Shown here: piece after piece, positions 1-6,372 of the stretch
Position numbering within the stretch: the first letter of the stretch is position 1
Layout of the letters: each line of letters begins with the position of its first letter
Source: Verrucomicrobiota bacterium
Lineage (GTDB): Bacteria > Verrucomicrobiota > Verrucomicrobiia > Limisphaerales > UBA9464
Assembly (NCBI GenBank): GCA_026397675.1
Contig: JAPLUH010000245.1
Span: 1 to 10,635, forward strand
DNA length: 10,635 nt
Direction of reading: 5' to 3'
Notes under the pieces: generated by a model
The model's database searches: none
What the model saw: the letters and a program-made list of their open reading frames with translations, nothing else
What the model was told of the DNA's origin: nothing
Translations under genes and position numbers: made by a program

Positions 1-344
1 TTCCAAACCTGACCCGACGGGCACTGCGGCGATGCGAGAATGAAGGGAAACTCCCGACCGGCGGCCACTAGTTTGGGCGGCCCATGCACCGCGACGGCAT
101 TGAGATTGGTCCCGCGCTCTCCGGCTCCATGCAAGAAAAGCACCAGCGGCCAGCGCTTGGACGGCTCCGCCGCCGCTGCCTTCGGCACATACAGCAAGTA
201 GTTCAGATGATGCTCGGTGCTAATTTCGCGGCGGAACTCCTGTGCCGTTTGACGCCCGGGCTCTGCTTGCGGCGGCGCAGCCGAGACGGCGATGGCAGCA
301 GTCAGAAAAAAAGTGCCCAAGAGGCGATTCAACCCAGGAGTCAT
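1..344 (-). CDS. Secreted alpha/beta hydrolase (predicted peptidase/esterase, COG4099-like), N-terminal part
   Basis: Partial: 114 complete codons are visible before the gene leaves the window at its 3' side. Residues 1 to about 27 form a Sec signal peptide: MTPGLNR, then a hydrophobic stretch (LLGTFFLTAAIAV), then small residues before a likely cleavage near SAAPPQA. After it comes the first beta-strand block of an alpha/beta hydrolase, PLVLFLHGAGERG (about 66-78). The HGAGERG turn is the oxyanion-hole loop typical of predicted peptidases, phospholipase/carboxylesterases and PHB-depolymerase-like esterases. FPFILASPQCPSG (about 99-111) is the next strand. The catalytic Ser-Asp-His triad lies outside the window, so ester or peptide substrate cannot be decided. 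The protein should act in the periplasm or outside the cell. It starts 83 bases after flhB on the same strand, so it may be read from the flagellar transcript, but nothing suggests a flagellar role. The ATG at 344 was chosen because it gives the signal peptide; the SD (GGGGCAG) is only weak. Confidence 0.82.
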   Translation of the reverse strand, partial: MTPGLNRLLGTFFLTAAIAVSAAPPQAEPGRQTAQEFRREISTEHHLNYLLYVPKAAAAEPSKRWPLVLFLHGAGERGTNLNAVAVHGPPKLVAAGREFPFILASPQCPSGQVW

Positions 345-427
345 CGACGAAACCTGCCCCAGAGAAATGGCCGCGAGCAATCCTGAACGCGGCGGTTGGC
401 ATCTCAGCGAACTGCGTGTGTGCGTCT

Positions 428-1543
428 CTACCGGGAACTCTGGGGGGCGGTGCCCCCTTGAGTCTGCGCCCGCGAATAATAGCGAAACCGATTCACCCGA
501 TACACATAGGCCAGTATCTCCGCCACCGCGGTGTACAACTGGAGAGGAATATCGCCCTCCACCTTGCCGTATTTAAAGAGCATGCGCGCCAGCGGCTTAT
601 TCTCCATCACCGGAATTTGCAGCTTTTCGGCCATCTCACGGATTCGCAATGCATTGAAATCTTTGGCCATGGCGATGATCCGAGGTGCAGCCATCGTGTC
701 CCGATCATAGCGCAGTGCCACCGCGATGTGTGTCGGATTGGCGATGACCACGTCGGCATTCGGAAGATCTTCCAACTGTGCCTTGAAGGATTTGCGGCGC
801 ATCCGGCGTTTGCGCATCTCCCCTTTCACATGGGGGTTTCCTTCGCTTTGCTTGCCCTCGTCCTTGACCTCCTGCTTGGTCATCATCATGTCGCGCTGCG
901 TCTTCCAGAGCTGATAGGCGTAGTCGATGGCTGCTATCAGGATTAGCGACAAGAGCACCCGACTGCCGATGCGGATCGTGGTCTCTGAGAGAAATGTCCC
1001 CACCCGGGAAATGTCCACCGGCGCGTTGAAAATCGGATCGTCGAGCACCGAGCGCACCTGATTCCAAGAGAACCAGCTAATCGCACCGAGTTTCACCAGA
1101 CTCACCGCTGTCGGAAACAGCGCCTGAAAGGAAAAGATCCGTTTAAATCCCGCCATGGGATTCAGGCGCTCCCAATTAAAGCTAATGGGGTCGCTCACCA
1201 TGCGGAAGCGGCTTTGCACGAGGCCCGCCGCCAACCCGGCAACCCCCGTGGCGATCACCGGAGGGGCCACGAAACTGACCAATGTGAAAGCCGAGTCCGA
1301 CGCCTTATCCTGAAGGCTGCTGACATCGATCGTCGTGTCATGAAGATGGAAAAAAACCGAATGGAACACTCCGGTCATATCCTTGAGTAGCGCCCCACCA
1401 TAGGACTGAAGCGCCCACACTCCGGCCATGAGCACGAACGCGGTCTGAATCTCCTGGGATCGAGCAAACTGCCCCTTGCCCAAAGCTTCGCTCAACCGCT
1501 TGTCTGTCGGTTGCTCTGTCTTGTCGCCACTCTCTTCGGACAT
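428..1543 (-). CDS. flhB: Flagellar export apparatus protein FlhB
   Basis: 371 residues, close to the usual 350-385. FlhB is the inner-membrane export component whose cytoplasmic domain switches substrate choice from rod/hook to filament proteins. The start is family-typical (MSEESGDKTEQPTDKRL, about 1-17). About four hydrophobic segments follow (roughly 32-52, 85-110, 138-162, 188-210). Then comes a basic linker (QEVKDEGK, MRKRRMRRK) and the cytoplasmic domain, which carries the autocleavage motif N-P-T-H at 269-272. Cleavage is expected between Asn269 and Pro270. The conserved ALRYD and ENKPLAR segments follow, and the protein ends in a short tail after AEILAYVYRV. The ATG at 1543 lies 6 bases after the fliR stop with no clear SD, which suggests translational coupling. 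It is the last gene of the five-gene export cassette. Injectisome homologues (SctU/YscU) share the NPTH motif, but a neighbouring fliO argues for a flagellar system. Confidence 0.96.
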   Translation of the reverse strand: MSEESGDKTEQPTDKRLSEALGKGQFARSQEIQTAFVLMAGVWALQSYGGALLKDMTGVFHSVFFHLHDTTIDVSSLQDKASDSAFTLVSFVAPPVIATGVAGLAAGLVQSRFRMVSDPISFNWERLNPMAGFKRIFSFQALFPTAVSLVKLGAISWFSWNQVRSVLDDPIFNAPVDISRVGTFLSETTIRIGSRVLLSLILIAAIDYAYQLWKTQRDMMMTKQEVKDEGKQSEGNPHVKGEMRKRRMRRKSFKAQLEDLPNADVVIANPTHIAVALRYDRDTMAAPRIIAMAKDFNALRIREMAEKLQIPVMENKPLARMLFKYGKVEGDIPLQLYTAVAEILAYVYRVNRFRYYSRAQTQGGTAPQSSR

Positions 1544-1549
1544 GTGCGT

Positions 1550-2332
1550 TCAGGGGTTCGGAGGCGTGTTTCCAAGAATTTGGGCGACGCGGACGAAATC
1601 GTCCGGAATCCGTCGCAAGAAATTGGCCGTGTAATCGCCAATGAAACGCATGCTCATCGCAAAGACGAAGAGCCCGGCCAGAACCCGAACCGGCATGCTT
1701 TCCGAAAACACGTTCATCTGGGGCACTGCCCGTCCGAGCATCGAGAACACCCAGGTGACCAAGAAGGCCACGGCCATGATGGGAGCCGCCACCTGAATCC
1801 CCGCCGAAAGGATCCACCCCGTGTGGACAAGGACATTGCGAAGCAGGTCCTCGCTGCCATGCGCTGTCCCCATGGGAAGCACCGAATAGGTTCGGATGAA
1901 AAACACCAACACCCAGTGATGGATGTCTAATCCGAAGAACGTCACCGCCCCCAGCCAGTACAGCAGCGTCGAAGTAATGGGCGCAGCGGCATTGGATCCC
2001 GGGTTGAGGATGGTGGACATGGTGAGTCCCAGGTCGTTGGCGATGAGGGTGCCCGTGACATCCAACGCAAAAAACGTGAAACGACAAACAAAGCCCAATA
2101 CGACTCCGGCGGTGATCTCTACAAAAATCACCTGGATGAGCCACCACAGCGAATCGACCTTCAATTCTATCGCCGGCAACATCGGTGTGGCCAAGGTGGC
2201 CAGCATGACTCCCAAGGCAACCTTAAGGGAGCGTGGCACCTGGTTTCCTGAGAAAACCGGCATCGTGAGGATGAGACCACTCGCCCTCACCATCACCAAC
2301 ACCCAGACCGTAATGGATTGGGTCGCCGTCAT
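1550..2332 (-). CDS. fliR: Flagellar export gate protein FliR
   Basis: 260 residues, the normal length. FliR is the single-copy subunit that completes the helical FliP5-FliQ4-FliR1 export gate in the middle of the MS ring. The protein is highly hydrophobic with about six membrane-spanning stretches. Family-conserved segments are present: the N-terminal R-x-S-G-L-I-L-x-x-P-V-F-S block (about 16-28), VPRSLKVAL (32-40), the G-L-T-M-S-T-x-L-N-P loop (about 102-111) and GRAVPQMNVF (200-209). The ATG at 2332 follows the fliQ stop by 3 bases and has no strong SD, so it is probably translated by coupling to fliQ. It sits between fliQ and flhB as in many flagellar operons. An SctT-type injectisome protein is the only serious alternative, and the flanking fliO makes it unlikely. 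Confidence 0.96.
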   Translation of the reverse strand: MTATQSITVWVLVMVRASGLILTMPVFSGNQVPRSLKVALGVMLATLATPMLPAIELKVDSLWWLIQVIFVEITAGVVLGFVCRFTFFALDVTGTLIANDLGLTMSTILNPGSNAAAPITSTLLYWLGAVTFFGLDIHHWVLVFFIRTYSVLPMGTAHGSEDLLRNVLVHTGWILSAGIQVAAPIMAVAFLVTWVFSMLGRAVPQMNVFSESMPVRVLAGLFVFAMSMRFIGDYTANFLRRIPDDFVRVAQILGNTPPNP

Positions 2333-2335
2333 GGC

Positions 2336-2605
2336 TCAACCGACCATCTGGGGCATCTGCTCAATAACCGAGCGGGTGAACTCGATCATGGTTCGGACCA
2401 TCCAGGGCAGCATCACCACGATCAACGAGAGCACCGCCAAGGCCTTGGGAACAAAGGACAAGGTCTGCTCTTGGATCGACGTGACCGCTTGAAAGACGCT
2501 CACACCGAGGCCGATGACCAGGGCCGTCATCAAGATCGGCGAGGCCAGCGTCACGGCGTTGAGGATCAACGACTTGATGAGTTCGACAGCGGTTTCTGGG
2601 TTCAT
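2336..2605 (-). CDS. fliQ: Flagellar export gate protein FliQ
   Basis: 89 residues, exactly the family size. FliQ packs around the FliP/FliR core of the flagellar type III export gate in the inner membrane. Two hydrophobic helices are visible, about 15-40 and 52-72. They are joined by the conserved polar turn SIQEQTLSFVPK (43-54), which is the family hallmark. The N-terminal MNPETAVELIK matches the usual FliQ start. The ATG at 2605 lies 49 bases after the fliP stop. The bases before it are pyrimidine-rich with no recognisable SD, which is unusual next to the strong SD of fliO. The 3' end is 3 bases from the fliR start. Confidence 0.96.
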   Translation of the reverse strand: MNPETAVELIKSLILNAVTLASPILMTALVIGLGVSVFQAVTSIQEQTLSFVPKALAVLSLIVVMLPWMVRTMIEFTRSVIEQMPQMVG

Positions 2606-2654
2606 GGATCGGGTCGGAAAGGGAACTGGAGACAGAGGAAATAAGGACGAGCGT

Positions 2655-3488
2655 TTAGATACCGAAACTCATCAGCAACGAACGGACGATGAGGGACCAT
2701 CCGTCCACCAAGACGAAGAGCAGGATCTTCAGCGGCAAGGCAATGGTCGCGGGCGGCATCATCATCATGCCCATGCTCATCAGAACGGTGGCCACCACGA
2801 TGTCGATGAGGATGAAGGGCACAAAGATCAGGAAGCCCATTTGAAAGGCCGTCCGAAGCTCGCTGATAATGAAGGCCGGAATGACCGCGCGCAGCGGTAT
2901 GGCTTCGGGTGCAGTCGGCGGAATCTTGGCCAATTGAACGAACAACTCGACATCCTTGGAACGGGTTTGTCGCAGCATGAAGGACCGGATGGGCTTCGAC
3001 GCTTCCTCCATGGCCTGAGCCGAGGTGATTTTCTTCTCCATGTAGGGCTGGATGGCGTTGGTCTGAACCTTGGACCACACCGGTTCCATGACGAAATAGG
3101 TGAGAAAGAGCGACAACCCGATGATCACCTGGTTGGCCGGAGCACCCTGAAGGGTCAAGGCGTTGCGGACGAAGGAAAGCACGATGACGATGCGGCTGAA
3201 GCAGGTCATGAGCAGCACGATGGACGGCGCCATCGACAGCAAGGTCACGGCAAAGAGGACCTGAATGGCGACATCCACATCCTTCGGCTGCCCAATTCCG
3301 TCCATGCCGATGTTCAAGGTCAACGGAGGCAAGCCCGCCACTGAAGTGCCGGTTGTGGCCGTGGATTGCGCTACGGCCGCCAGCGGCGCCAACAAGAGCA
3401 GCACAACTCCGAAGAGAAGCCCGGTGATTCCCCACCCCATTCGTCGGACGGAGCCGAGGCTTCGGCATGCCTGAGTAGAAGAGTTCAT
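2655..3488 (-). CDS. fliP: Flagellar export gate protein FliP
   Basis: 277 residues. FliP forms the pentameric core of the flagellar type III export channel. It has a cleavable signal peptide: basic N-terminus (RSLGSVRRMGWG), hydrophobic core (ITGLLFGVVLLLL), and likely cleavage after PLAAVAQ (about residue 41). Membrane helices follow near 76-105 and 118-136, a periplasmic region lies at about 137-200, and the C-terminal helices come after it. Two FliP signatures are clear: PAFIISELRTAFQMG at 204-218, and PFILIDIVVATVLMSMG leading into the methionine-rich MMMMPP loop (about 224-246) thought to form the channel gasket. The ATG at 3488 was chosen because it overlaps the fliO stop (ATGA), a typical coupled start, and gives a full signal peptide. 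An in-frame ATG 16 codons later is possible. The reading frame stays open upstream across fliO, but that extension looks like no protein and is antisense-like noise. Confidence 0.96.
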   Translation of the reverse strand: MNSSTQACRSLGSVRRMGWGITGLLFGVVLLLLAPLAAVAQSTATTGTSVAGLPPLTLNIGMDGIGQPKDVDVAIQVLFAVTLLSMAPSIVLLMTCFSRIVIVLSFVRNALTLQGAPANQVIIGLSLFLTYFVMEPVWSKVQTNAIQPYMEKKITSAQAMEEASKPIRSFMLRQTRSKDVELFVQLAKIPPTAPEAIPLRAVIPAFIISELRTAFQMGFLIFVPFILIDIVVATVLMSMGMMMMPPATIALPLKILLFVLVDGWSLIVRSLLMSFGI

Positions 3489-3943
3489 GCCGAAGGCGAC
3501 AGCGTCTTCTCGAGGATACTCCGGAACGAACCTTCGGGGGCCGGGTTCACAGACAGGTTTGCAGCCGGAGGACCCGGATCCGACGAAGAAGGGACGCCCA
3601 ATACAGATGGATCGGCATCCAACGGCGACAACAGCGATAATCCGTTCGGAGAGCCCCCGATGAGAAATTGTTGGTGCCGGTAAGCCACCACATACACCGA
3701 CAAGCGCTGTCCCAGGCTCTTCACATCGACCACCCTCAGACCACTGACGGGAGTCCGCTGCAAGAGGAGCCGCTGCCAGTGCCGGTAAATCCAGAGCGCG
3801 CCGATCAGCACGGCGAACACCAGAGCCAGTGCTCCAAGCATGCGTCCCAGCGATCCGGCTGCGCTGCTCAAATCGGGCGCTGCCAATGCATTGGTCAGAG
3901 AACCCTGCGGAAGAATCGAAGAAATGGAATTGGTGGAGCCCAC
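3485..3943 (-). CDS. fliO: Flagellar biosynthetic protein FliO
   Basis: 152 residues with a GTG start at 3943. FliO is a bitopic membrane protein that helps FliP assemble into the export gate. It is present in flagellar systems but not in virulence injectisomes. One transmembrane helix is visible at about 33-53 (MLGALALVFAVLIGALWIY). A basic stop-transfer segment (RHWQRLLLQR) follows, then the FliO cytoplasmic domain (about 65-107) with LRVVDVKSLGQRLSVYVV and the FLIGGSPNGLSLLSPL block. The proline- and serine-rich tail (about 109-140) looks disordered. The GTG is supported by the best ribosome-binding site in the cassette, GGAGGAG 6 bases upstream. The stop overlaps the fliP ATG by 4 bases. 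It is the first gene of the cassette, 178 bases after priA. Confidence 0.92.
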   Translation of the reverse strand: MGSTNSISSILPQGSLTNALAAPDLSSAAGSLGRMLGALALVFAVLIGALWIYRHWQRLLLQRTPVSGLRVVDVKSLGQRLSVYVVAYRHQQFLIGGSPNGLSLLSPLDADPSVLGVPSSSDPGPPAANLSVNPAPEGSFRSILEKTLSPSA

Positions 3944-3949
3944 GCGTCA

Positions 3950-3956
3950 CTCCTCC
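3950..3956 (-). promoter_or_regulatory. Strong Shine-Dalgarno of fliO
   Basis: On the minus strand the bases read GGAGGAG, 6 bases before the GTG at 3943. This near-perfect anti-16S match decides the fliO start. None of fliQ, fliR or flhB has a comparable site, so ribosomes may load mainly here and reach the later genes by coupling. Confidence 0.75.
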
Positions 3957-3973
3957 AAGCAGTGGGTGTGCCG
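3957..3973 (-). promoter_or_regulatory. Possible sigma-54 (-24/-12) promoter before fliO
   Basis: The minus strand reads CGGCACACCCACTGCTT. GG and GC are separated by exactly 10 bases, and CGGCAC-N5-CTGCT differs from the sigma-54 consensus TGGCAC-N5-TTGCW at only two positions. The position is a problem. Initiation about 12 bases downstream would fall at about 3947, only a few bases before the GTG, and would leave the Shine-Dalgarno out of the transcript. It may therefore be a chance match, or the mRNA would be almost leaderless. Confidence 0.2.
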
Positions 3974-4016
3974 AAGCTATTTCCGGCCCGAATACGGGGT
4001 TTTTACGGAGTTTTAG

Positions 4017-4048
4017 TCTCCCACCGGCACCGATTGCCGAACGGGAGA
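4017..4048. other. Nested inverted repeat in the priA-fliO spacer
   Basis: The outer arms are TCTCCC (4017-4022) and GGGAGA (4043-4048). The inner arms are CGGCA (4025-4029) and TGCCG (4035-4039), around a 5-base loop. A small 2x3 internal loop separates the two stems, giving 11 base pairs in 32 bases. On the minus (sense) strand it is followed by an A-rich stretch, not by T residues, so it is not a standard intrinsic terminator of priA. It could be an RNA structure in the fliO leader, a factor-dependent termination or processing site, or a DNA-binding site. This is the main structure in the 178-base spacer, apart from the SD and the weak sigma-54 match. Confidence 0.45.
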
Positions 4049-4121
4049 GGCCAACCTCCTCGGCAAAAACATCCACTACCCATCCACCCACCTCCCGGCA
4101 TTCCCGAGAGATCCCCGCCGG

Positions 4122-6356
4122 TCATCCCAAATTCACCGGATCAATGTCGATGATCAGGGTTAGGTCGGCGGGCAATGCGAAGGACTGTTCGATTTTCCCC
4201 AACTCGATGGACAAACGACTCATCGCCGAGGTCCGCAACATGATCTGATGCCGAAAGAAACTCTCAGCCTTCAGTAACGGGGCCGGGGCCGGGCCGGCCA
4301 AAATCAGGTCCTTCCAATCTTTGAAGCCCGCGTCGAGCGCCTTGCGCAAGTGTTCAGCAAAGAGCTTCACCTTGTCTTCGTTGCGTCCCTTCAATGTCAA
4401 CAAGGCCACCCGAGCAACCGGCGGGTACCGCAACTGCTCCCGGAACTCCACCTCCTGCTCGTAGAATCCGAGGTAATCATGCCGGCGGGCATACTGGATG
4501 GCCGGGTGGAAGGGAGTAAAACTCTGAACGAACACCTCGCCCTCGACATCGCCTCTCCCGGCCCGGCCACTGACCTGGGTGAGCAACTGGAAGGTGCGCT
4601 CACCCGCGCGGAAATCCGCCTGATGGAGACTCAGGTCGGCATGAACGATGCCCACCAGAGTGACATTCGGGAAATGCAGTCCCTTAGCGATCATCTGGGT
4701 GCCCACCAGAATATCAATTTTTCCAACCCGGAAATCGGTGAGGATGCGCCGATAATCCTCCTTCCGCTTCAGGGTATCCGAATCCATGCGTTCGATCCGA
4801 GCGTGCGGGAACCCCTTACGCAGCGCATCCTCAACGCGCTCGGTGCCGATGCCCGCAAACCGAATGGCCGGATTACCACAACCCGGGGCCGGGCAATGTT
4901 CTGGAACCGGTTCCTCATGGCCACAAATATGGCAGAGCAACCGTCGGGAAGCCCGGTGATAGGTCAGAGAAACCGAACAATTGGGGCATCCGGCCACATG
5001 ACCGCACTGGGGGCATTGCAGCGACGTCGAAAAACCCCGCCGATTGAGGAACAGCATCGTTTGCTCGCGGCGCTCCAGACGTTGGGTAATGGCCTCCCGA
5101 AGGCGTTGGGTGAACACCGGAGGAGCCCCGCTCTTGGACTTGCGGGATTCTTCGCGCAAATCGACGACGCGCACCACCGGCAGTCGCTTGTCGTCCACCC
5201 GCTTGGCCATCTCGAGAAGGGTGTATTTTCCACGGCGTGCATTGTGGAAACTCTCCATCGAGGGTGTGGCCGATCCCAACAACACCAACGCCCCCTCACG
5301 CTGAGCGCGCACCACCGCCACATCTCGGGCATGGTAGCGGGGCGTTTCCTCCTGCTTGTAGGAATGCTCGTGTTCCTCGTCGACAATGATCAACCCCAGC
5401 GGGTGCACCGGAGCAAACACCGCCGAACGGGCCCCAATGACAATCCGAGCGCGCCCCTGCCGGATCTTGTGCCACTCGTCATGACGTTCCCCGGCTGAAA
5501 GATGCGAATGCAGCACGGCCACGAGGGTCCGATGGGGGCCCGACGAAAAGCGGGCCTTGAAGCGCTCCACCGTCTGTGGGGTGAGTGAGATTTCGGGCAC
5601 CAGCACAATGGCCCCGCGTCCCTGCACCAGCGCATGTTGAATGGCCTGCAAGTAGACCTCGGTCTTGCCTGAGCCCGTGACACCAAAAAGTAAGAACGGC
5701 TTGGCCGGCTCGCCTCGCAAGAGCCCGTCATGAGCCTTAACCAACGCCTGAAAGGCCACCACTTGCTCGTCATTGAGGGTCAATGGCGTGGTCGGAACGA
5801 TGAGTTCCCGCGCGTACGGATCCCGCTCGTCGATCTTCGGGGCGATGCACACCAACCCCTTGTCTTCGAGTTTGCGCACCGTTTCGGCCGTCGTCTCACC
5901 GAGCCGGAGCAACTCTTGCAGCGGCAACTCCCGCCATTCGTCGATGATGCGCCAGATCGTTTCCTGTCTCGGCGTGAGCTTGGGCATTTCGCCGACGACC
6001 GTCAGGGCGTGCACATGGAGACGTTCACGCCAACCGGCCTCCTCCTTCCGGACGGCCTCCGGCAAAACGCTCTTGAGGGCCGTCTCGACGGCGCAGCAGT
6101 AGTAAGAAGCAATCCAACGGGCCAACTCCAGCACCTGTGGGGTGACCAGAGTTTGTGCTCCGAGCACATTCAAGATCGGCTTGAGATGGGTCTGCGGCGA
6201 AGACTCCACCAATTCGGTCACCACTCCCAGCACCTGACGATGCCCAAAGGGCACCTTGACCCGTGAGCCCACGGCCACTCGATCCGAAAACTCCTCCGGG
6301 ATGGAATAGTCGAACTCCTTGCGGAGGGCTATTTCGAGAGTGACGCGTGCGACCAC
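4122..6356 (-). CDS. priA: Primosomal protein N' (replication restart helicase PriA)
   Basis: 744 residues from the GTG at 6356 (E. coli PriA has 732). PriA recognises stalled forks and D-loops, unwinds DNA 3' to 5', and starts reloading of the replicative helicase. The N-terminal DNA-binding domain begins VARVTLEIALRKEFDYSIP and contains VGSRVKVPFGHR. The helicase core has Walker A GVTGSGKT (225-232), DEEH (326-329) and GSATPS (361-366). The zinc module holds eight cysteines in four pairs at 448/451, 457/460, 475/478 and 488/493. The last pair is CPAPGC, two residues wider than the usual CxxC. Helicase motifs V and VI follow (VGTQMIAKGLHFPNV, QVSGRAGRG). The GTG was preferred to an ATG at 6446 because it aligns with the normal PriA N-terminus and avoids a 74-base overlap with the preceding gene. 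A GGGGA sequence lies 9 bases upstream of it. The gap to the glycosyltransferase stop is 16 bases, so co-transcription is likely. Confidence 0.95.
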   Translation of the reverse strand: MVARVTLEIALRKEFDYSIPEEFSDRVAVGSRVKVPFGHRQVLGVVTELVESSPQTHLKPILNVLGAQTLVTPQVLELARWIASYYCCAVETALKSVLPEAVRKEEAGWRERLHVHALTVVGEMPKLTPRQETIWRIIDEWRELPLQELLRLGETTAETVRKLEDKGLVCIAPKIDERDPYARELIVPTTPLTLNDEQVVAFQALVKAHDGLLRGEPAKPFLLFGVTGSGKTEVYLQAIQHALVQGRGAIVLVPEISLTPQTVERFKARFSSGPHRTLVAVLHSHLSAGERHDEWHKIRQGRARIVIGARSAVFAPVHPLGLIIVDEEHEHSYKQEETPRYHARDVAVVRAQREGALVLLGSATPSMESFHNARRGKYTLLEMAKRVDDKRLPVVRVVDLREESRKSKSGAPPVFTQRLREAITQRLERREQTMLFLNRRGFSTSLQCPQCGHVAGCPNCSVSLTYHRASRRLLCHICGHEEPVPEHCPAPGCGNPAIRFAGIGTERVEDALRKGFPHARIERMDSDTLKRKEDYRRILTDFRVGKIDILVGTQMIAKGLHFPNVTLVGIVHADLSLHQADFRAGERTFQLLTQVSGRAGRGDVEGEVFVQSFTPFHPAIQYARRHDYLGFYEQEVEFREQLRYPPVARVALLTLKGRNEDKVKLFAEHLRKALDAGFKDWKDLILAGPAPAPLLKAESFFRHQIMLRTSAMSRLSIELGKIEQSFALPADLTLIIDIDPVNLG

Positions 6357-6372
6357 GGGTTTAATTCCCCGA

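Noticed and set aside
220..402. A short minus-strand open frame starting at 402, upstream of the hydrolase
   Set aside because: It is out of frame with the hydrolase and overlaps its signal-peptide region. The ATG at 344 gives a proper secreted-protein start.
2514..3344. A plus-strand, His/Asp/Gly-rich open frame opposite fliP/fliQ
   Set aside because: The histidine- and aspartate-rich composition is the mirror of hydrophobic codons in the membrane proteins on the other strand. No SD or family features were seen.
3985..4015. Sigma-28-type flagellar promoter before fliO
   Set aside because: TAAA is followed 15 bases later by CGTATTCG, which is too far from the GCCGATAA consensus to be believed.
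2655..4091. A 478-codon open frame extending fliP upstream across fliO
   Set aside because: The extra N-terminal part overlaps the well-supported fliO gene and resembles no protein. The FliP signal peptide begins at the ATG at 3488, which overlaps the fliO stop.
4080..4121. Intrinsic terminator directly after priA
   Set aside because: Short complementary arms (CCGGC/GCCGG) exist around a 17-base loop, but no T-tract follows on the minus strand.
4350..5498. A long plus-strand open frame (382 codons) antisense to priA
   Set aside because: It lies wholly opposite the conserved PriA helicase core and has no domain-like sequence. Such frames are common opposite GC-rich genes.
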